This document shows positions 34,560-43,185 of a stretch of DNA of 64,000 bases, in pieces. The stretch's first letter is position 1. Every line of letters starts with the position of its first letter. Made by a program: the position numbers and the translations under genes. The stretch is from Streptomyces sp. CB01373 (lineage in GTDB: Bacteria; Actinomycetota; Actinomycetes; Streptomycetales; Streptomycetaceae): NCBI RefSeq assembly GCF_002803075.1, contig NZ_NNBK01000001.1, positions 544,469 to 608,468 of the forward strand. The letters are read 5' to 3'. Under the pieces are notes generated by a model. It was not told where the DNA came from. It saw only the letters and a program-made list of their open reading frames with translations, and made no database searches.

Positions 34560-35654
34560 ATGCCACGGAGATCGAAAGCCCTGTCAGGAATGCTGATCGC
34601 CGGCGCCCTGCTGATGACGTCGCTCGGTGTGGCCGGCGTCGCCACCAGTGCCGGGCCGCCCGCCCCCGGCAGTGAGGCGGCGACGTCGTTCGCGGCCGGC
34701 CACTCCGGGCACGCCATGGCCGCGTCGACCGCCTTCTCGGCCGAGGACGCGAACGGCGACGGCTACATCCCGGCGATCCCGCCGGTCACCGGCGTCACCC
34801 CGTCCACCGCGAACCCGCCCCACCGCTACTTCCACGAGTTCCAGGCCAACTGCTCCGTCACCCGCACCAGGCCCGACGACCCCATCGTCTATCCGCAGCA
34901 GCCGGGCAAGTCGCACGACCACACCTTCATGGGCAACACCACGACCGACGCGTACAGCACCGCCGCGTCACTGGACGCGGGCGGCACCGCCTGCAAGGCG
35001 CCCGGCGACCGGTCGGGCTACTGGGTGCCGACCGTCTACAACGGCGACAAGGCGGTACTGCCGGTCGGCCCGCAGACGATCTACTACAAGGCGGGAGTCA
35101 CCGACTACACCAGCGTGCGGCCCTTCCCCAAGGGGCTGCGTTTCGTGGTGGGCAACCCGTTGCAGAGCGCTCAGGAGTTCCGCAACAGCCCCGGTTTCGT
35201 CGAGGGTTGGGAATGCGGCGACAGCTACTTCAACGTCGACTTCCCGGCGAGCTGTCCCAACCGGCCCGACGTACAGCTCAACATCCGCTTCCAGGCACCC
35301 AGTTGCTGGGACGGCAAGTACCTCGACACCCCTGACCACCGCAGCCACATGGCCTACCCGGTGGTCAAGCCCGGCACCAACGACAACATGTGCCCGGCCG
35401 ACCACCCGGTCGCGCTGCCGATGATCGAGTTCAAGATGGCGTTCCCGGTCAACGGCGACATGTCCCGGGTGAGGCTGTCGAGCGGGGCCGCCTGGTCCTA
35501 CCACTACGACTTCTTCAACGCCTGGGACGCGCCCACGCTGGCGGCCATGGTCGGCCACTGCATCGTCGGCGGCCTCCAGTGCGACGCACGCGGCTACGAC
35601 GAGACGCACCCCGAGGCGGGAGCCGCGCTGAACGGGGACTACCGGCTTCCCTGA
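34560..35654 (+). CDS. Secreted DUF1996-domain protein
   Basis: A 364-residue exported protein of unknown function. A signal peptide (residues ~1-31) precedes an Ala/Ser-rich stretch. The DUF1996 domain follows, recognisable from FHEFQANCSVTRTRPDDPIVYPQQPGKSHDHTFMGN near residue 95, a central WVPTVYNG, and YFNVDFPASCPNRPDVQLNIRFQAPSCWDGKYLDTPDHRSHMAYP near residue 235. Several paired Cys residues suggest disulphides, and the conserved His residues of SHDHTF and DHRSHMAYP suggest metal or sugar binding. In Streptomyces and fungi such proteins often sit beside secreted glycosidases, as here. AGGAGG lies 6 bases before the ATG. Its own promoter and a strong terminator at 35686-35723 make it a single-gene unit. 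Confidence 0.88.
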   Translation: MPRRSKALSGMLIAGALLMTSLGVAGVATSAGPPAPGSEAATSFAAGHSGHAMAASTAFSAEDANGDGYIPAIPPVTGVTPSTANPPHRYFHEFQANCSVTRTRPDDPIVYPQQPGKSHDHTFMGNTTTDAYSTAASLDAGGTACKAPGDRSGYWVPTVYNGDKAVLPVGPQTIYYKAGVTDYTSVRPFPKGLRFVVGNPLQSAQEFRNSPGFVEGWECGDSYFNVDFPASCPNRPDVQLNIRFQAPSCWDGKYLDTPDHRSHMAYPVVKPGTNDNMCPADHPVALPMIEFKMAFPVNGDMSRVRLSSGAAWSYHYDFFNAWDAPTLAAMVGHCIVGGLQCDARGYDETHPEAGAALNGDYRLP

Positions 35655-35685
35655 ACCGCACCCTGAACGGCGCCACCCCGAAGCA

Positions 35686-35723
35686 GGGTGGCCCGGCCGG
35701 ACCCCCACACGGCCGGGCCACCC
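35686..35723 (+). terminator. Terminator after DUF1996 gene
   Basis: A perfect 14-bp stem GGGTGGCCCGGCCG / CGGCCGGGCCACCC with a 10-base loop, 31 bases after the stop. Confidence 0.85.
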
Positions 35724-35759
35724 GACCTCCCCCCACCTCCCGCGCATCGGAGACCCCCC

Positions 35760-37505
35760 ATGTCACGAAGTCGCGTCCGCCGTCTGACCGCACCGCTCAC
35801 CGCGGGCCTCCTCACCCTCGGCGCCCTCACCGCCCTGCCCGCCACGCAGGCCCACGCGGCCGGCAGCGTCGTCAAGGTGACCGGAGCCAAGGGCAACTGG
35901 CAGCTCACCGTGGACGGGAAGCCATACCAGATCAAGGGCCTGACCTGGGGCCCGTCCGCCGCCTCCGCCGACACCTATCTGCCGGACCTGAGGTCCATGG
36001 GCGTCAACACCATCCGCACCTGGGGCACGGACGCGAGCAGCAAGCCGCTGTTCGACTCCGCGGCCGCGCACGGCATCAAGGTCGTCGCCGGATTCTGGCT
36101 CCAGCCCGGCGGAGGTCCGGGCAGCGGCGGTTGCGTCGACTACGTCACCGACACCACGTACAAGAACAACATGCTCAACGAGTTCACGAACTGGGCGCGG
36201 ACCTACAAGGACAACGCGGGCGTGCTCATGTGGGACGTGGGCAACGAGTCGGTCCTCGGCCTGCAGAACTGCTACGGCGGCGACCAGCTGGAACGCCAGC
36301 GCGACGCGTACACGAGCTTCGTCAACGAGGTCGCCCGCAGGATCCACGGCATCGACCCCGACCACCCGGTCACCTCCACCGACGCATGGGTCGGCGCCTG
36401 GCCCTACTTCAAGCGCAACGCGCCCGACCTCGACCTGTACGCCGTCAACTCCTACAACGGTGTCTGCGACATCAGGTCCGCCTGGCAACAGGGCGGTTAC
36501 GACAAGCCGTACATCGTCACCGAGTCCGGCCCGGCCGGCGAGTGGGAGGTGCCGAACGACGCCAACGGGGTCCCGGCGGAGCCCAGCGACCAGGCCAAGG
36601 CCGCGGGCTACACCAAGGCGTGGAACTGCGTCACCGGCCACAACGGGGTCGCGCTCGGCGCCACGCTGTTCCACTACGGCACGGAGTACGACTTCGGCGG
36701 CATCTGGTTCAACCTGCTGCCCGCCGGACAGAAACGGCTCTCCTACTACGCCGTGAAGAAGGCCTACGGCGGCGACACCTCCCGCGACAACACCCCGCCG
36801 GTGCTGTCCGACATCGGCGTCCAGGGCGACCCGGGCGCGGTGCAGGCAGGACGGGACGTGACACTCGACGTCCAGGCCACCGACCCCGACGGCGACGCGG
36901 TCACGTACGAGGTCCTGGACAACAGCATGTACCTCGACGGCAGCGGCCAGCTGAACTCCCTCCGCTTCAGCAGCGCGGGCGCGGGCCGGCTGAAGTTCAC
37001 GGCACCCGACCGCCCCGGCGTCTGGAAGATCTACGTCAAGGCGACGGACGGCCACGGGAACGTCGGCGTCCAGTCGCGCTCGATCAGGGTGATCCCACCG
37101 GTGATCGACGGCACGAACGTCGCCCTGCGCAAGACCGCCACCGCCTCCTCGTTCCAGCCGTCCGGCGGAGACTGCCCCTGCACGGCCGCCAACGCCGTCG
37201 ACGGCCGCGCGGACACCCGCTGGGCCAGCGACTGGAGCGACCCGCAGTGGATCCAGGTCGACCTGGGCGCCCCCACCGCCTTCCGGCACATCCAACTGGT
37301 CTGGGAAACCGCCTACGCCAAGGCGTACGCCATCCAGACGTCCAACGACGGCCAGAACTGGCAGACCCTGCGCCAGATCACCGACGGCAAGGGCGGCGTC
37401 AACGACTTCGACCTCACCGGCACGGGCCGCTACGTACGCATCAACTGCACACAGCGCGGAACCGGTTGGGGCTACTCGCTGTACGAGATGGGCGTGTACG
37501 CCTGA
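35760..37505 (+). CDS. Secreted clan-A glycoside hydrolase with Ig-like and discoidin (CBM32-type) domains
   Basis: A 581-residue exported enzyme. A Sec signal ends near AHAAG (residue ~35). A TIM-barrel catalytic domain of the GH2-C/GH5-like type spans about residues 40-340. It has the acid/base Glu in WDVGNES (E163) and the nucleophile in IVTESGPAG (E255). An Ig-like segment (~residues 345-455, DNTPPVLSDIGVQ ... GHGNVGVQSRSIRVI) and a discoidin domain (~460-581, NVALRKTATASS, DPQWIQVDLG, GWGYSLYEMGVYA) follow. The discoidin domain resembles that of the beta-helix protein at 31946-34159, suggesting both bind the same polymer. The exact substrate is unknown, possibly a beta-glucan or mannan. 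GGAGA 6 bases upstream sets the ATG. Confidence 0.88.
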   Translation: MSRSRVRRLTAPLTAGLLTLGALTALPATQAHAAGSVVKVTGAKGNWQLTVDGKPYQIKGLTWGPSAASADTYLPDLRSMGVNTIRTWGTDASSKPLFDSAAAHGIKVVAGFWLQPGGGPGSGGCVDYVTDTTYKNNMLNEFTNWARTYKDNAGVLMWDVGNESVLGLQNCYGGDQLERQRDAYTSFVNEVARRIHGIDPDHPVTSTDAWVGAWPYFKRNAPDLDLYAVNSYNGVCDIRSAWQQGGYDKPYIVTESGPAGEWEVPNDANGVPAEPSDQAKAAGYTKAWNCVTGHNGVALGATLFHYGTEYDFGGIWFNLLPAGQKRLSYYAVKKAYGGDTSRDNTPPVLSDIGVQGDPGAVQAGRDVTLDVQATDPDGDAVTYEVLDNSMYLDGSGQLNSLRFSSAGAGRLKFTAPDRPGVWKIYVKATDGHGNVGVQSRSIRVIPPVIDGTNVALRKTATASSFQPSGGDCPCTAANAVDGRADTRWASDWSDPQWIQVDLGAPTAFRHIQLVWETAYAKAYAIQTSNDGQNWQTLRQITDGKGGVNDFDLTGTGRYVRINCTQRGTGWGYSLYEMGVYA

Positions 37506-37531
37506 CCCCGGGGAACGACCACGGCACCACC

Positions 37532-37555
37532 CGGCGGCGCCTCACCGCGCCGCCG
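37532..37555 (+). terminator. Terminator after glycoside hydrolase gene
   Basis: A perfect 9-bp stem CGGCGGCGC / GCGCCGCCG with loop CTCACC, 26 bases after the stop. Confidence 0.7.
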
Positions 37556-37613
37556 TCCCGCCGGACGCCGGTGATCCGAACCCCACCGGGACTTCCCTGA
37601 CGCACGGGCGCCC

Positions 37614-37619
37614 TATAGT
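37614..37619 (+). promoter_or_regulatory. -10 element of a probable leaderless promoter
   Basis: TATAGT is a near-ideal -10 box placed 7 bases before the ATG at 37627. Transcription would start at or next to the A of the start codon, and no Shine-Dalgarno sequence is present. The -35 region (TTCCCT, 15 bases upstream) is weak. Confidence 0.5.
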
Positions 37620-37626
37620 GGGCCGC

Positions 37627-38232
37627 ATGAGCCGTTGGAGGGACTTGACCGGGGAGACGTCCGGTGACGACTACGCCGCACGGTTCGCGGCCCTGGCCCG
37701 CAGCGGCAAGGACGTGCACGGTGAGGCGCGGTTCTGCACCGCTCTTGTGCCTGCTGGGGCGCGGGTGCTGGATGCCGGGTGCGGTACCGGGCGGGTCATG
37801 ATCCGGCTCGCGGAGCTCGGGTACGACTGCGTCGGGGTGGACCTCGACGCGTCGATGCTGGCGGTGGCCCGGAAACAGGCGCCCGGGCTGCCCTGGTTCC
37901 AGGCCGACCTCGCCGCCTTCGAGCCGGACCGGCTCGGCATCGCGGCGGACTTCGACCTCGTGGTCGCCGCGGGCAACATCCTCCCGTTGCTCGCGGCCGG
38001 CACCGAGGCCGCGGTCGTCGGGCGCCTGGCCGCCGTCCTGCGTCCGGGCGGCCTGCTGGTCGCCGGCTTCGGCCTGGACGAGGCCCACCTGCCCGTGCCG
38101 CCCGGCATCACGCTCGCCGAGTACGACGACTGCTGCGCCGCGGCCGGCCTCACCCTCGTCGACCGCTTCGCCACCTGGGACGCCGACCCCTACGAGGGCG
38201 GCGGCTACGCCGTCAGCGTCCACCGCCGGTGA
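37627..38232 (+). CDS. Class I SAM-dependent methyltransferase
   Basis: A 201-residue cytoplasmic protein with the Rossmann-like methyltransferase fold. Motif I is VLDAGCGTGRV (~residues 47-57), the acidic residue ending strand 2 is in GVDLD, motif II is in DFDLVVAAGN and a post-motif is VLRPGGLLVAGF. The substrate is unknown; the size and motifs fit small-molecule methyltransferases. ATG 37627 is preferred over the in-frame GTG at 37618, which would overlap the -10 box. No partner gene indicates a pathway. Confidence 0.88.
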   Translation: MSRWRDLTGETSGDDYAARFAALARSGKDVHGEARFCTALVPAGARVLDAGCGTGRVMIRLAELGYDCVGVDLDASMLAVARKQAPGLPWFQADLAAFEPDRLGIAADFDLVVAAGNILPLLAAGTEAAVVGRLAAVLRPGGLLVAGFGLDEAHLPVPPGITLAEYDDCCAAAGLTLVDRFATWDADPYEGGGYAVSVHRR

Positions 38233-38309
38233 CGAACGCTTGATAGCCCGGCCCCGACGGCGGGCGTGTCCCCCGGCCGACCGCCACGCCGTGCGGGGAG
38301 GCTGCAGAG

Positions 38310-39476
38310 ATGCACGCCGTACTGCACGCACTGTCGATCACCGGGTCCATGACCTGGGAGATCACCTGGGCCCTGATCCTGGGCTTCGCCCTCTCCGCGG
38401 TCGTCCAGGCCGTGGTCCGCAAGTCCACCGTCGTCGCACTGCTCGGCGACGACCGGCCCCGCACCCTCGCCGTCGCCGCCGGGCTGGGCGTGGCGTCCTC
38501 GTCCTGCTCCTACGCCGCCGTGGCCCTGGCCCGCTCCCTGTTCCGCAAGGGCGCCGACTTCACCGCGGCGATGGCCTTCGAGATCGCCTCCACCAACCTC
38601 GTCGTCGAGCTCGGCGTCATCCTCGCGCTGCTGATGGGCTGGCAGTTCACCGCGGCCGAGTTCGCCGGCGGCGCCGTCATGATCGTCCTGCTGGCCGTCC
38701 TCTTCCGGCTGTTCCTGCGCGAGAGGCTGCTCGGCCAGGCCCGTGAACAGGCGGAACGGGGCCTTGCCGGGTCGATGGAGGGCCACGCGGCGATGGACAT
38801 GTCCGTGCGGCGCGAGGGGTCCTTCACCCGGCGCCTGGTCTCCCGCGAGGGCCTCACCGCCGTCAGCCACGTCTTCGTCATGGAGTGGGTGGCGATCCTG
38901 CGCGACCTGGTCGTCGGCCTGCTCATCGCAGGCGCCGTCGCCGCCTGGGTCCCGGACTCCTTCTGGCGCGCCTTCTTCTTCCACGGCCACCCGCTCGCCG
39001 CCAGACTGTGGGGCCCCGCCATCGGCCCACTGGTGGCGATCGTCTCGTTCGTGTGCTCGATCGGCAACGTGCCGCTGGCGGTGGTGCTGTGGAAGGGAGG
39101 CATCAGCTTCGGCGGCGTGGTGGCGTTCATCTTCGCCGACCTGCTGATCCTGCCGATCCTCAGTATCTACCGGAAGTACTACGGCGCCCGGATGGCGGCC
39201 TTCCTGCTGGGCACCTTCTACCTCGCGATGGCCGTAGCCGGCTATGTCGTGGAATTCGTCTTCGGCGGACTCGGCCTGATCCCCGACCAGGCCGACGCGA
39301 GGCTCCCCGTGGAAGGCGTCAGCTGGAACTACACCACCTGGCTCAACATCGCCTTCCTCCTCCTCGCCGCGCTGCTTCTGCTCCGGTTCGGGCGGACCGG
39401 CGGGACGGACATGCTGCGCATGATGGGCGGCTCACCGGACACCGGCCACGACCGGACGGGCCCGTCCGTGCCCTGA
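38310..39476 (+). CDS. ArsP/SO_0444-type permease (PF03773-like)
   Basis: A 388-residue integral membrane protein with about eight to ten hydrophobic segments. The hallmark is GVASSSCSYAAVALARSLFRKGADFTAAMAFEIASTNLV near residues 55-95, where the Ser-Cys-Ser turn and the helix after it are characteristic of the permease family that includes organoarsenical and metal exporters. The two halves look like inverted repeats around a central cytoplasmic loop with a Met/His-containing stretch (GHAAMDMSVRR). The substrate is unknown. GGGGAGG 8 bases before the ATG sets the start. It stands alone after the methyltransferase, and no arsenic or copper regulator is adjacent. Confidence 0.85.
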   Translation: MHAVLHALSITGSMTWEITWALILGFALSAVVQAVVRKSTVVALLGDDRPRTLAVAAGLGVASSSCSYAAVALARSLFRKGADFTAAMAFEIASTNLVVELGVILALLMGWQFTAAEFAGGAVMIVLLAVLFRLFLRERLLGQAREQAERGLAGSMEGHAAMDMSVRREGSFTRRLVSREGLTAVSHVFVMEWVAILRDLVVGLLIAGAVAAWVPDSFWRAFFFHGHPLAARLWGPAIGPLVAIVSFVCSIGNVPLAVVLWKGGISFGGVVAFIFADLLILPILSIYRKYYGARMAAFLLGTFYLAMAVAGYVVEFVFGGLGLIPDQADARLPVEGVSWNYTTWLNIAFLLLAALLLLRFGRTGGTDMLRMMGGSPDTGHDRTGPSVP

Positions 39477-39493
39477 CGGCGCGGACGGGCCCG
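39457..39493. terminator. Hairpin shared by convergent permease and peptidase genes
   Basis: Arms CGGGCCCGTCCG (39457-39468) and CGGACGGGCCCG (39482-39493) form a 12-bp stem. The 13-base loop contains the permease stop codon. The hairpin can serve both the plus-strand permease and the minus-strand peptidase gene ending at 39514. Confidence 0.7.
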
Positions 39494-39513
39494 GTGCGGT
39501 GGGTGCGGGCGGG

Positions 39514-40293
39514 TCACGCCACGCCGCTCTCCCACCACCAGGAGCCGGAGCCGTACGAGGGGTACTGGACGCGGCTGTCACAGTGCTGCCACGAGTTCGT
39601 GTACGCCTCCAGGCCGGAGAAGCCGCAGGTCTCGGCGATCCGGTAGGTCTGCAGGGTGCTGTGCCCGGAGACCACGATGTCGGCGGCCACGCCGTACAGG
39701 TGCATGCTGTTGGACGCGCCGCCCGAGGCCGCGTTGTGCGCGATGCTGCGGAAGCCCGAGTTGATCGTGATCGCGCTGTTGCCGGCCTTCTTGCGCACCG
39801 CCTCCAGCTTGTACATCAGCCGGCGGACGTTCTCCTTGACGGTCGCGGAGGCCACCTTGCCGTTGTTGAAGCCGGCGCCGTCCTTGGAGTAGAACTCGCT
39901 GAAGTCGAAGTGCGCTGTCGAACCGTCGCTCGCCTCCAGGCTGTTGAGGGCGCTCTGGGTCTGCGGGCCGACGACGCCGTCCGCGCCCAGGCCGTAGGCG
40001 GACTGGAAGCGCTGGACGGCGGCGGCCGTGGCCGGGCCGAAGGAGCCGTCCCAGGCGACGTACGTCTGGGAGGCGCTGCCCGCGGCCCAGCCGCCGACGC
40101 GGATCTGGAGCTCCACCACGTCGGAGCCGGAGGCGCCCTGCTGGAGGGTGCGGCTCCAGCCGTAGGCCGAGGCCGTGCCCGCCGTGGCGACGCCGGTGAC
40201 CGCGGCCACGCCGAGCGCGGCCGTCACGCCCGCCGCGCTCCGGAACAGGGTGCGGCGGTCGATGCTTCGCTGCGGGTGTCGTGCCGGGTTCAT
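39514..40293 (-). CDS. Secreted M15-family peptidase with peptidoglycan-binding domain
   Basis: A 259-residue cell-wall enzyme that should cut D-Ala-D-Ala-type or other peptide bonds in peptidoglycan. A Tat-like signal (SIDRRTLFRSAAGVTAALGVAAV) is followed by a PG_binding_1 domain (~residues 50-118, GASGSDVVELQIRV ... ADGVVGPQTQSAL). The zinc peptidase M15A domain has H198 and D205 in MHLYGVAADIV and H237 in WQHCD. The C-terminus is Trp/Tyr/Ser-rich. GAGGAGGAG precedes the ATG. It lies 54 bases after the GH25 muramidase gene on the same strand, so two complementary wall-degrading activities are paired. Confidence 0.92.
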   Translation of the reverse strand: MNPARHPQRSIDRRTLFRSAAGVTAALGVAAVTGVATAGTASAYGWSRTLQQGASGSDVVELQIRVGGWAAGSASQTYVAWDGSFGPATAAAVQRFQSAYGLGADGVVGPQTQSALNSLEASDGSTAHFDFSEFYSKDGAGFNNGKVASATVKENVRRLMYKLEAVRKKAGNSAITINSGFRSIAHNAASGGASNSMHLYGVAADIVVSGHSTLQTYRIAETCGFSGLEAYTNSWQHCDSRVQYPSYGSGSWWWESGVA

Positions 40294-40347
40294 GGAAGTC
40301 TCCTCCTCGGGTGACTACGGGTGACTGCTGGTGACGACGCCCGAAGG

Positions 40348-41661
40348 TCAGGCGACCAGGGCCTGCCAGGTGTTGGAGCCGACGATGCCGTCCACGGCGA
40401 GGCCGTGCGAGGACTGGAAGGAACGCACCGCGGAGTCGGTCCCGGGGCCGAACGCGCCGTCCACCGTCAGCGAGGCACCATGAGCCTTGAGCTGGCTCTG
40501 CACCGCCTGGACCGCGGCTCCCGAGGAACCCTGCTGCACGGTGACGATGAGGGCCTGCCAGGTGGCGGGTCCGACGACGCCGTCCACGGCGAGGCCGTGC
40601 GAGGACTGGAACGAACGTACCGCGGAGTCGGTCCCGGCCCCGAACGCGCCGTCCACCGCCAGCGCGGAACCGTGCGCGTTGAGCAGGTACTGCACTGACT
40701 TGACCCGCTCACCCGAGGCGCCCTGCTTCACCGTGGGCCAACCGGCCGTCGGCGGAGGGTTGTAGCCGCCTCCCTTGGCGAAGGCCTGGAGGTCGGCCAG
40801 GGTGCCGTTGAAGGTGTCCTGGTCGCCGGGGAACGTTCCGGAGTCGGCGTACTGCCAGATCGTCTGGGCCGACCAGCCGGCGGGCAGCGTACCGGGGCTG
40901 GAGGAGTAACGGGCGATCCACAGCGGGTTGGTGGCCCCGAAACTGCTGTTGTTGCCCGTGCAGGTGGTCCACCAGTCGGTGGTGGTGTAGATCGTCGGGT
41001 AGCGCCCGACCTTGGCACGCACCTGGTTGCTGAAGTCGCGGATCCAGGTGACCATCGCGCTCTGGCTCAGCCCGTAGCAGGTTGCGCCGTAGGGGTTGTA
41101 CTCGATGTCCAGGGCGGGCGGCAGCGTCTTGCCGTCGGCGGACCAGCCGCCGCCGTGGCTCACGAACCAGTCCGCCTGCACGGCACCGCTGGAGTTGCCG
41201 GGCAGCGCGAAGTGGTAGGCGCCGCGGATCAGTCCGACGTTCGACGAGCCGGTGTACTGCTGGGAGAAGTAGGGGCTCGTGTACGTGGTGCCTTCGGTGG
41301 CCTTGACGTAGGCGAAGGCGGCGCCCTTGTTCTTGACGGACGTCCAGTCGACGTTGCCCTGGTAACCGCTGACGTCGAGTCCGGCCGGACCCGTGCTCAC
41401 GGCGAGCGGGGCGGCGGCCGCCAGGGACCCCGTGCCCAGGCGCTGGAGCCCGGATCCGGCGTGGTCCTGGTCCGGGTGCGTCATCCGCACCGGAGTCCCG
41501 GACGCGGTCCCGGCGGTGCCGGCGGCCGTCGCCGAGGTGGTGCCCGGCAGGACCAGCAGGGTCAGGGCGGTGGCCAGGAGTCCGGCCGCACGGGCGAACG
41601 TCCGGCGGGGGCCGGTGGGGGTGGTGCCGGGTCTGAACCGCGAGGGGGTGGCTGAAGGCAT
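40348..41661 (-). CDS. Secreted GH25 muramidase with two peptidoglycan-binding repeats
   Basis: A 437-residue exported lysozyme that cleaves beta-1,4 MurNAc-GlcNAc bonds. A signal region (~residues 1-48) and Ala/Ser linker precede the GH25 barrel (~residues 93-290). The barrel has the catalytic DxE motif (D185 and E187, in PALDIEYNPYG) and GLDVSGYQGNVDW at its start. Two PG_binding_1 repeats of about 64 residues follow and are nearly identical over GTDSAVRSFQSSHGLAVDG. ATG 41661 is chosen over the upstream in-frame GTG because GGGAG lies 5 bases before it. It looks like a developmental or wall-turnover autolysin; no holin or phage gene is nearby. Confidence 0.93.
   Translation of the reverse strand: MPSATPSRFRPGTTPTGPRRTFARAAGLLATALTLLVLPGTTSATAAGTAGTASGTPVRMTHPDQDHAGSGLQRLGTGSLAAAAPLAVSTGPAGLDVSGYQGNVDWTSVKNKGAAFAYVKATEGTTYTSPYFSQQYTGSSNVGLIRGAYHFALPGNSSGAVQADWFVSHGGGWSADGKTLPPALDIEYNPYGATCYGLSQSAMVTWIRDFSNQVRAKVGRYPTIYTTTDWWTTCTGNNSSFGATNPLWIARYSSSPGTLPAGWSAQTIWQYADSGTFPGDQDTFNGTLADLQAFAKGGGYNPPPTAGWPTVKQGASGERVKSVQYLLNAHGSALAVDGAFGAGTDSAVRSFQSSHGLAVDGVVGPATWQALIVTVQQGSSGAAVQAVQSQLKAHGASLTVDGAFGPGTDSAVRSFQSSHGLAVDGIVGSNTWQALVA
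40358..40687 (-). repeat. Tandem duplication encoding the two peptidoglycan-binding repeats
   Basis: Two copies (about 40358-40495 and 40550-40687) are offset by 192 bases, that is 64 codons, and are nearly identical at the DNA level over the segment coding for AVRSFQSSHGLAVDG. A recent duplication or gene conversion is likely. Confidence 0.8.
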
Positions 41662-42089
41662 GGTGCTCCCAGAGGTGTGGAGGGACACTGCGATGCGCTC
41701 GGGCCGGGGTGGCCGTGGTTTCGGCCAACGACGGTCGGGGTGGGGCGTCGGAGCTGTGGGCGGCGGTGGGCGGGCGCCGGTCGTGGTGGGGGGTCAGTAG
41801 GACCGGGCGCGCCGTCAACTCCTCGGCGTACGGGTTGGGTTGACGCGCGTAAACGTAAGGGATGTGTTGACATGCTCGCAACATCCTCGTGCTTGAGAAA
41901 ATTTGAATCAGGTACGGCGGATCTTGAGTGGCGTGCGCGGAAACCGGCCAGGAAGTGCGGTACGGAAGCCGGTTGGCGGTGAATTGTTCACCTGCGGCTC
42001 GACCGGGCGTCACCGGGACGATCCGGTGCATTGGGCGATCGGCCACACGCTGGCCGTCGGCATTCCCCATATCGCAAGGAGCAGGTGTG
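41662..42089. other. Divergent intergenic region with inverted repeat
   Basis: A 428-base gap between GH25 (minus) and the ParB-like gene (plus). Arms CGCGC(C)GTCAAC (41808-41819) and GTTGACGCGCG (41839-41849) form an inverted repeat with one bulge. On the minus strand, TTGCGA, 18 bases and TACGTT (about 41852-41882) could be the GH25 promoter. No gene was found. Confidence 0.4.
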
Positions 42090-43166
42090 ATGCGCTTCGG
42101 ATCTCCGTCCCGCCGGGCCTCGGCCCTCGGAGTGGCCCTCGCCGTCTCCGGGGCCGGCGTCGCCGCACTGGCGCCGTCCGCCGCGGCCGCACCCGGCGCT
42201 CCGGGAACCCGTCCGTCGTTCTGCGGCCACGACAACCGGAGCACGCCGTTCTCGCGGTACCTCTGCGCCCAGCCCGGTGACCTGCTCGACGTCCGCATCG
42301 GCGACGTGCACCCGACCCAGCCGTCGCTCGGCTACGACGAGGTGTACTACAAGCTGGGCCGCTACACCCTCGGCAAGGACGCGGTCAACAAGAAGTTCGA
42401 CGACTGGTGCGAGGCCGACGGCCGGTCAGCCTCGGCAACCATTGCCAACGGAGCACGACTTGACGACCCGTCGTCGTTCACGTGCGAACTCCCTGTCGGG
42501 GCGGAGACGGCGGACAGCGTGGCCGCCATGAAGACCGTCGTCATCGGACCCGGCGGCGAACCGTTCCTCACCGACGGGCACCACACGCTCACCTCCTTCT
42601 ACGAGACCCCCGACGGCGGGCCCGACCTGCACGTCCGGCTGCGGGTGCAGGCCAACCTGAGCGACCTGCCCCGCCAGGCCTTCTGGGACGAGATGAAGGC
42701 GCACAAGTGGGTGTACCTGCGCGATCCCGAGGGCAAGCAGGTCACCGTGAACAAGCTGCCCACCGGTGTGGGCCTGGCCAACTTCACCGACGACAGGTAC
42801 CGCAGCCTGCTCTACTTCGGCCGCGACATCGGCTACGCGCAGAACGGACTGCCGTTCCAGGAGTTCTACTGGGGCAGCTGGGTCCGCGACGCCAAGCCGA
42901 TCGACCTGGCCGGCTGGAGGCCGAACGACCTCGACGACTACCTCGCCACCGTCAGGTCCCTGACCGAGACGATGACGGCGCTGCCCAAGGGCACGGTCGT
43001 CGACAGCGGCTTCACCGCCGCCGAACTCGGCGCGCTGGACCGGTGGAACGACGGCAGCGCGGCCACCAAGGGCGAGTTCAACAAGCTGAGCAAGCCGTAC
43101 TCCGACGCCAAGCCCGGCAAGCTCGCCTACACGCTGGAGTACAAGCGGCTGCACGGCCTGGGCTGA
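42090..43166 (+). CDS. Secreted ParB-like (ParBc_2/Srx fold) putative nuclease
   Basis: A 358-residue exported protein. A Sec signal (SALGVALAVSGAGVAALAPSAAAAPG) precedes a domain with the ParB/sulfiredoxin-type motif GGEPFLTDGHHTLTSFYE near residues 150-167, where DGHHTL corresponds to the core phosphate-binding loop. Family members of this secreted kind are called putative ParB-like nucleases, but their activity is not established. Four Cys residues in the N-terminal half may form disulphides. AAGGAG 8 bases before the ATG supports the start; a GTG one codon earlier is also possible. The cytoplasmic fold placed outside the cell is unusual. The stop lies 19 bases from the stop of the convergent serine hydrolase. 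Confidence 0.83.
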   Translation: MRFGSPSRRASALGVALAVSGAGVAALAPSAAAAPGAPGTRPSFCGHDNRSTPFSRYLCAQPGDLLDVRIGDVHPTQPSLGYDEVYYKLGRYTLGKDAVNKKFDDWCEADGRSASATIANGARLDDPSSFTCELPVGAETADSVAAMKTVVIGPGGEPFLTDGHHTLTSFYETPDGGPDLHVRLRVQANLSDLPRQAFWDEMKAHKWVYLRDPEGKQVTVNKLPTGVGLANFTDDRYRSLLYFGRDIGYAQNGLPFQEFYWGSWVRDAKPIDLAGWRPNDLDDYLATVRSLTETMTALPKGTVVDSGFTAAELGALDRWNDGSAATKGEFNKLSKPYSDAKPGKLAYTLEYKRLHGLG

Positions 43167-43185
43167 CACGCCCCGCCGCCGGCTT

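Noticed and set aside
39514..41661. M15 peptidase and GH25 lysozyme as a prophage lysis cassette
   Set aside because: Both have secretion signals, and no holin, tail, integrase or att-like repeat is near; they fit host wall remodelling.
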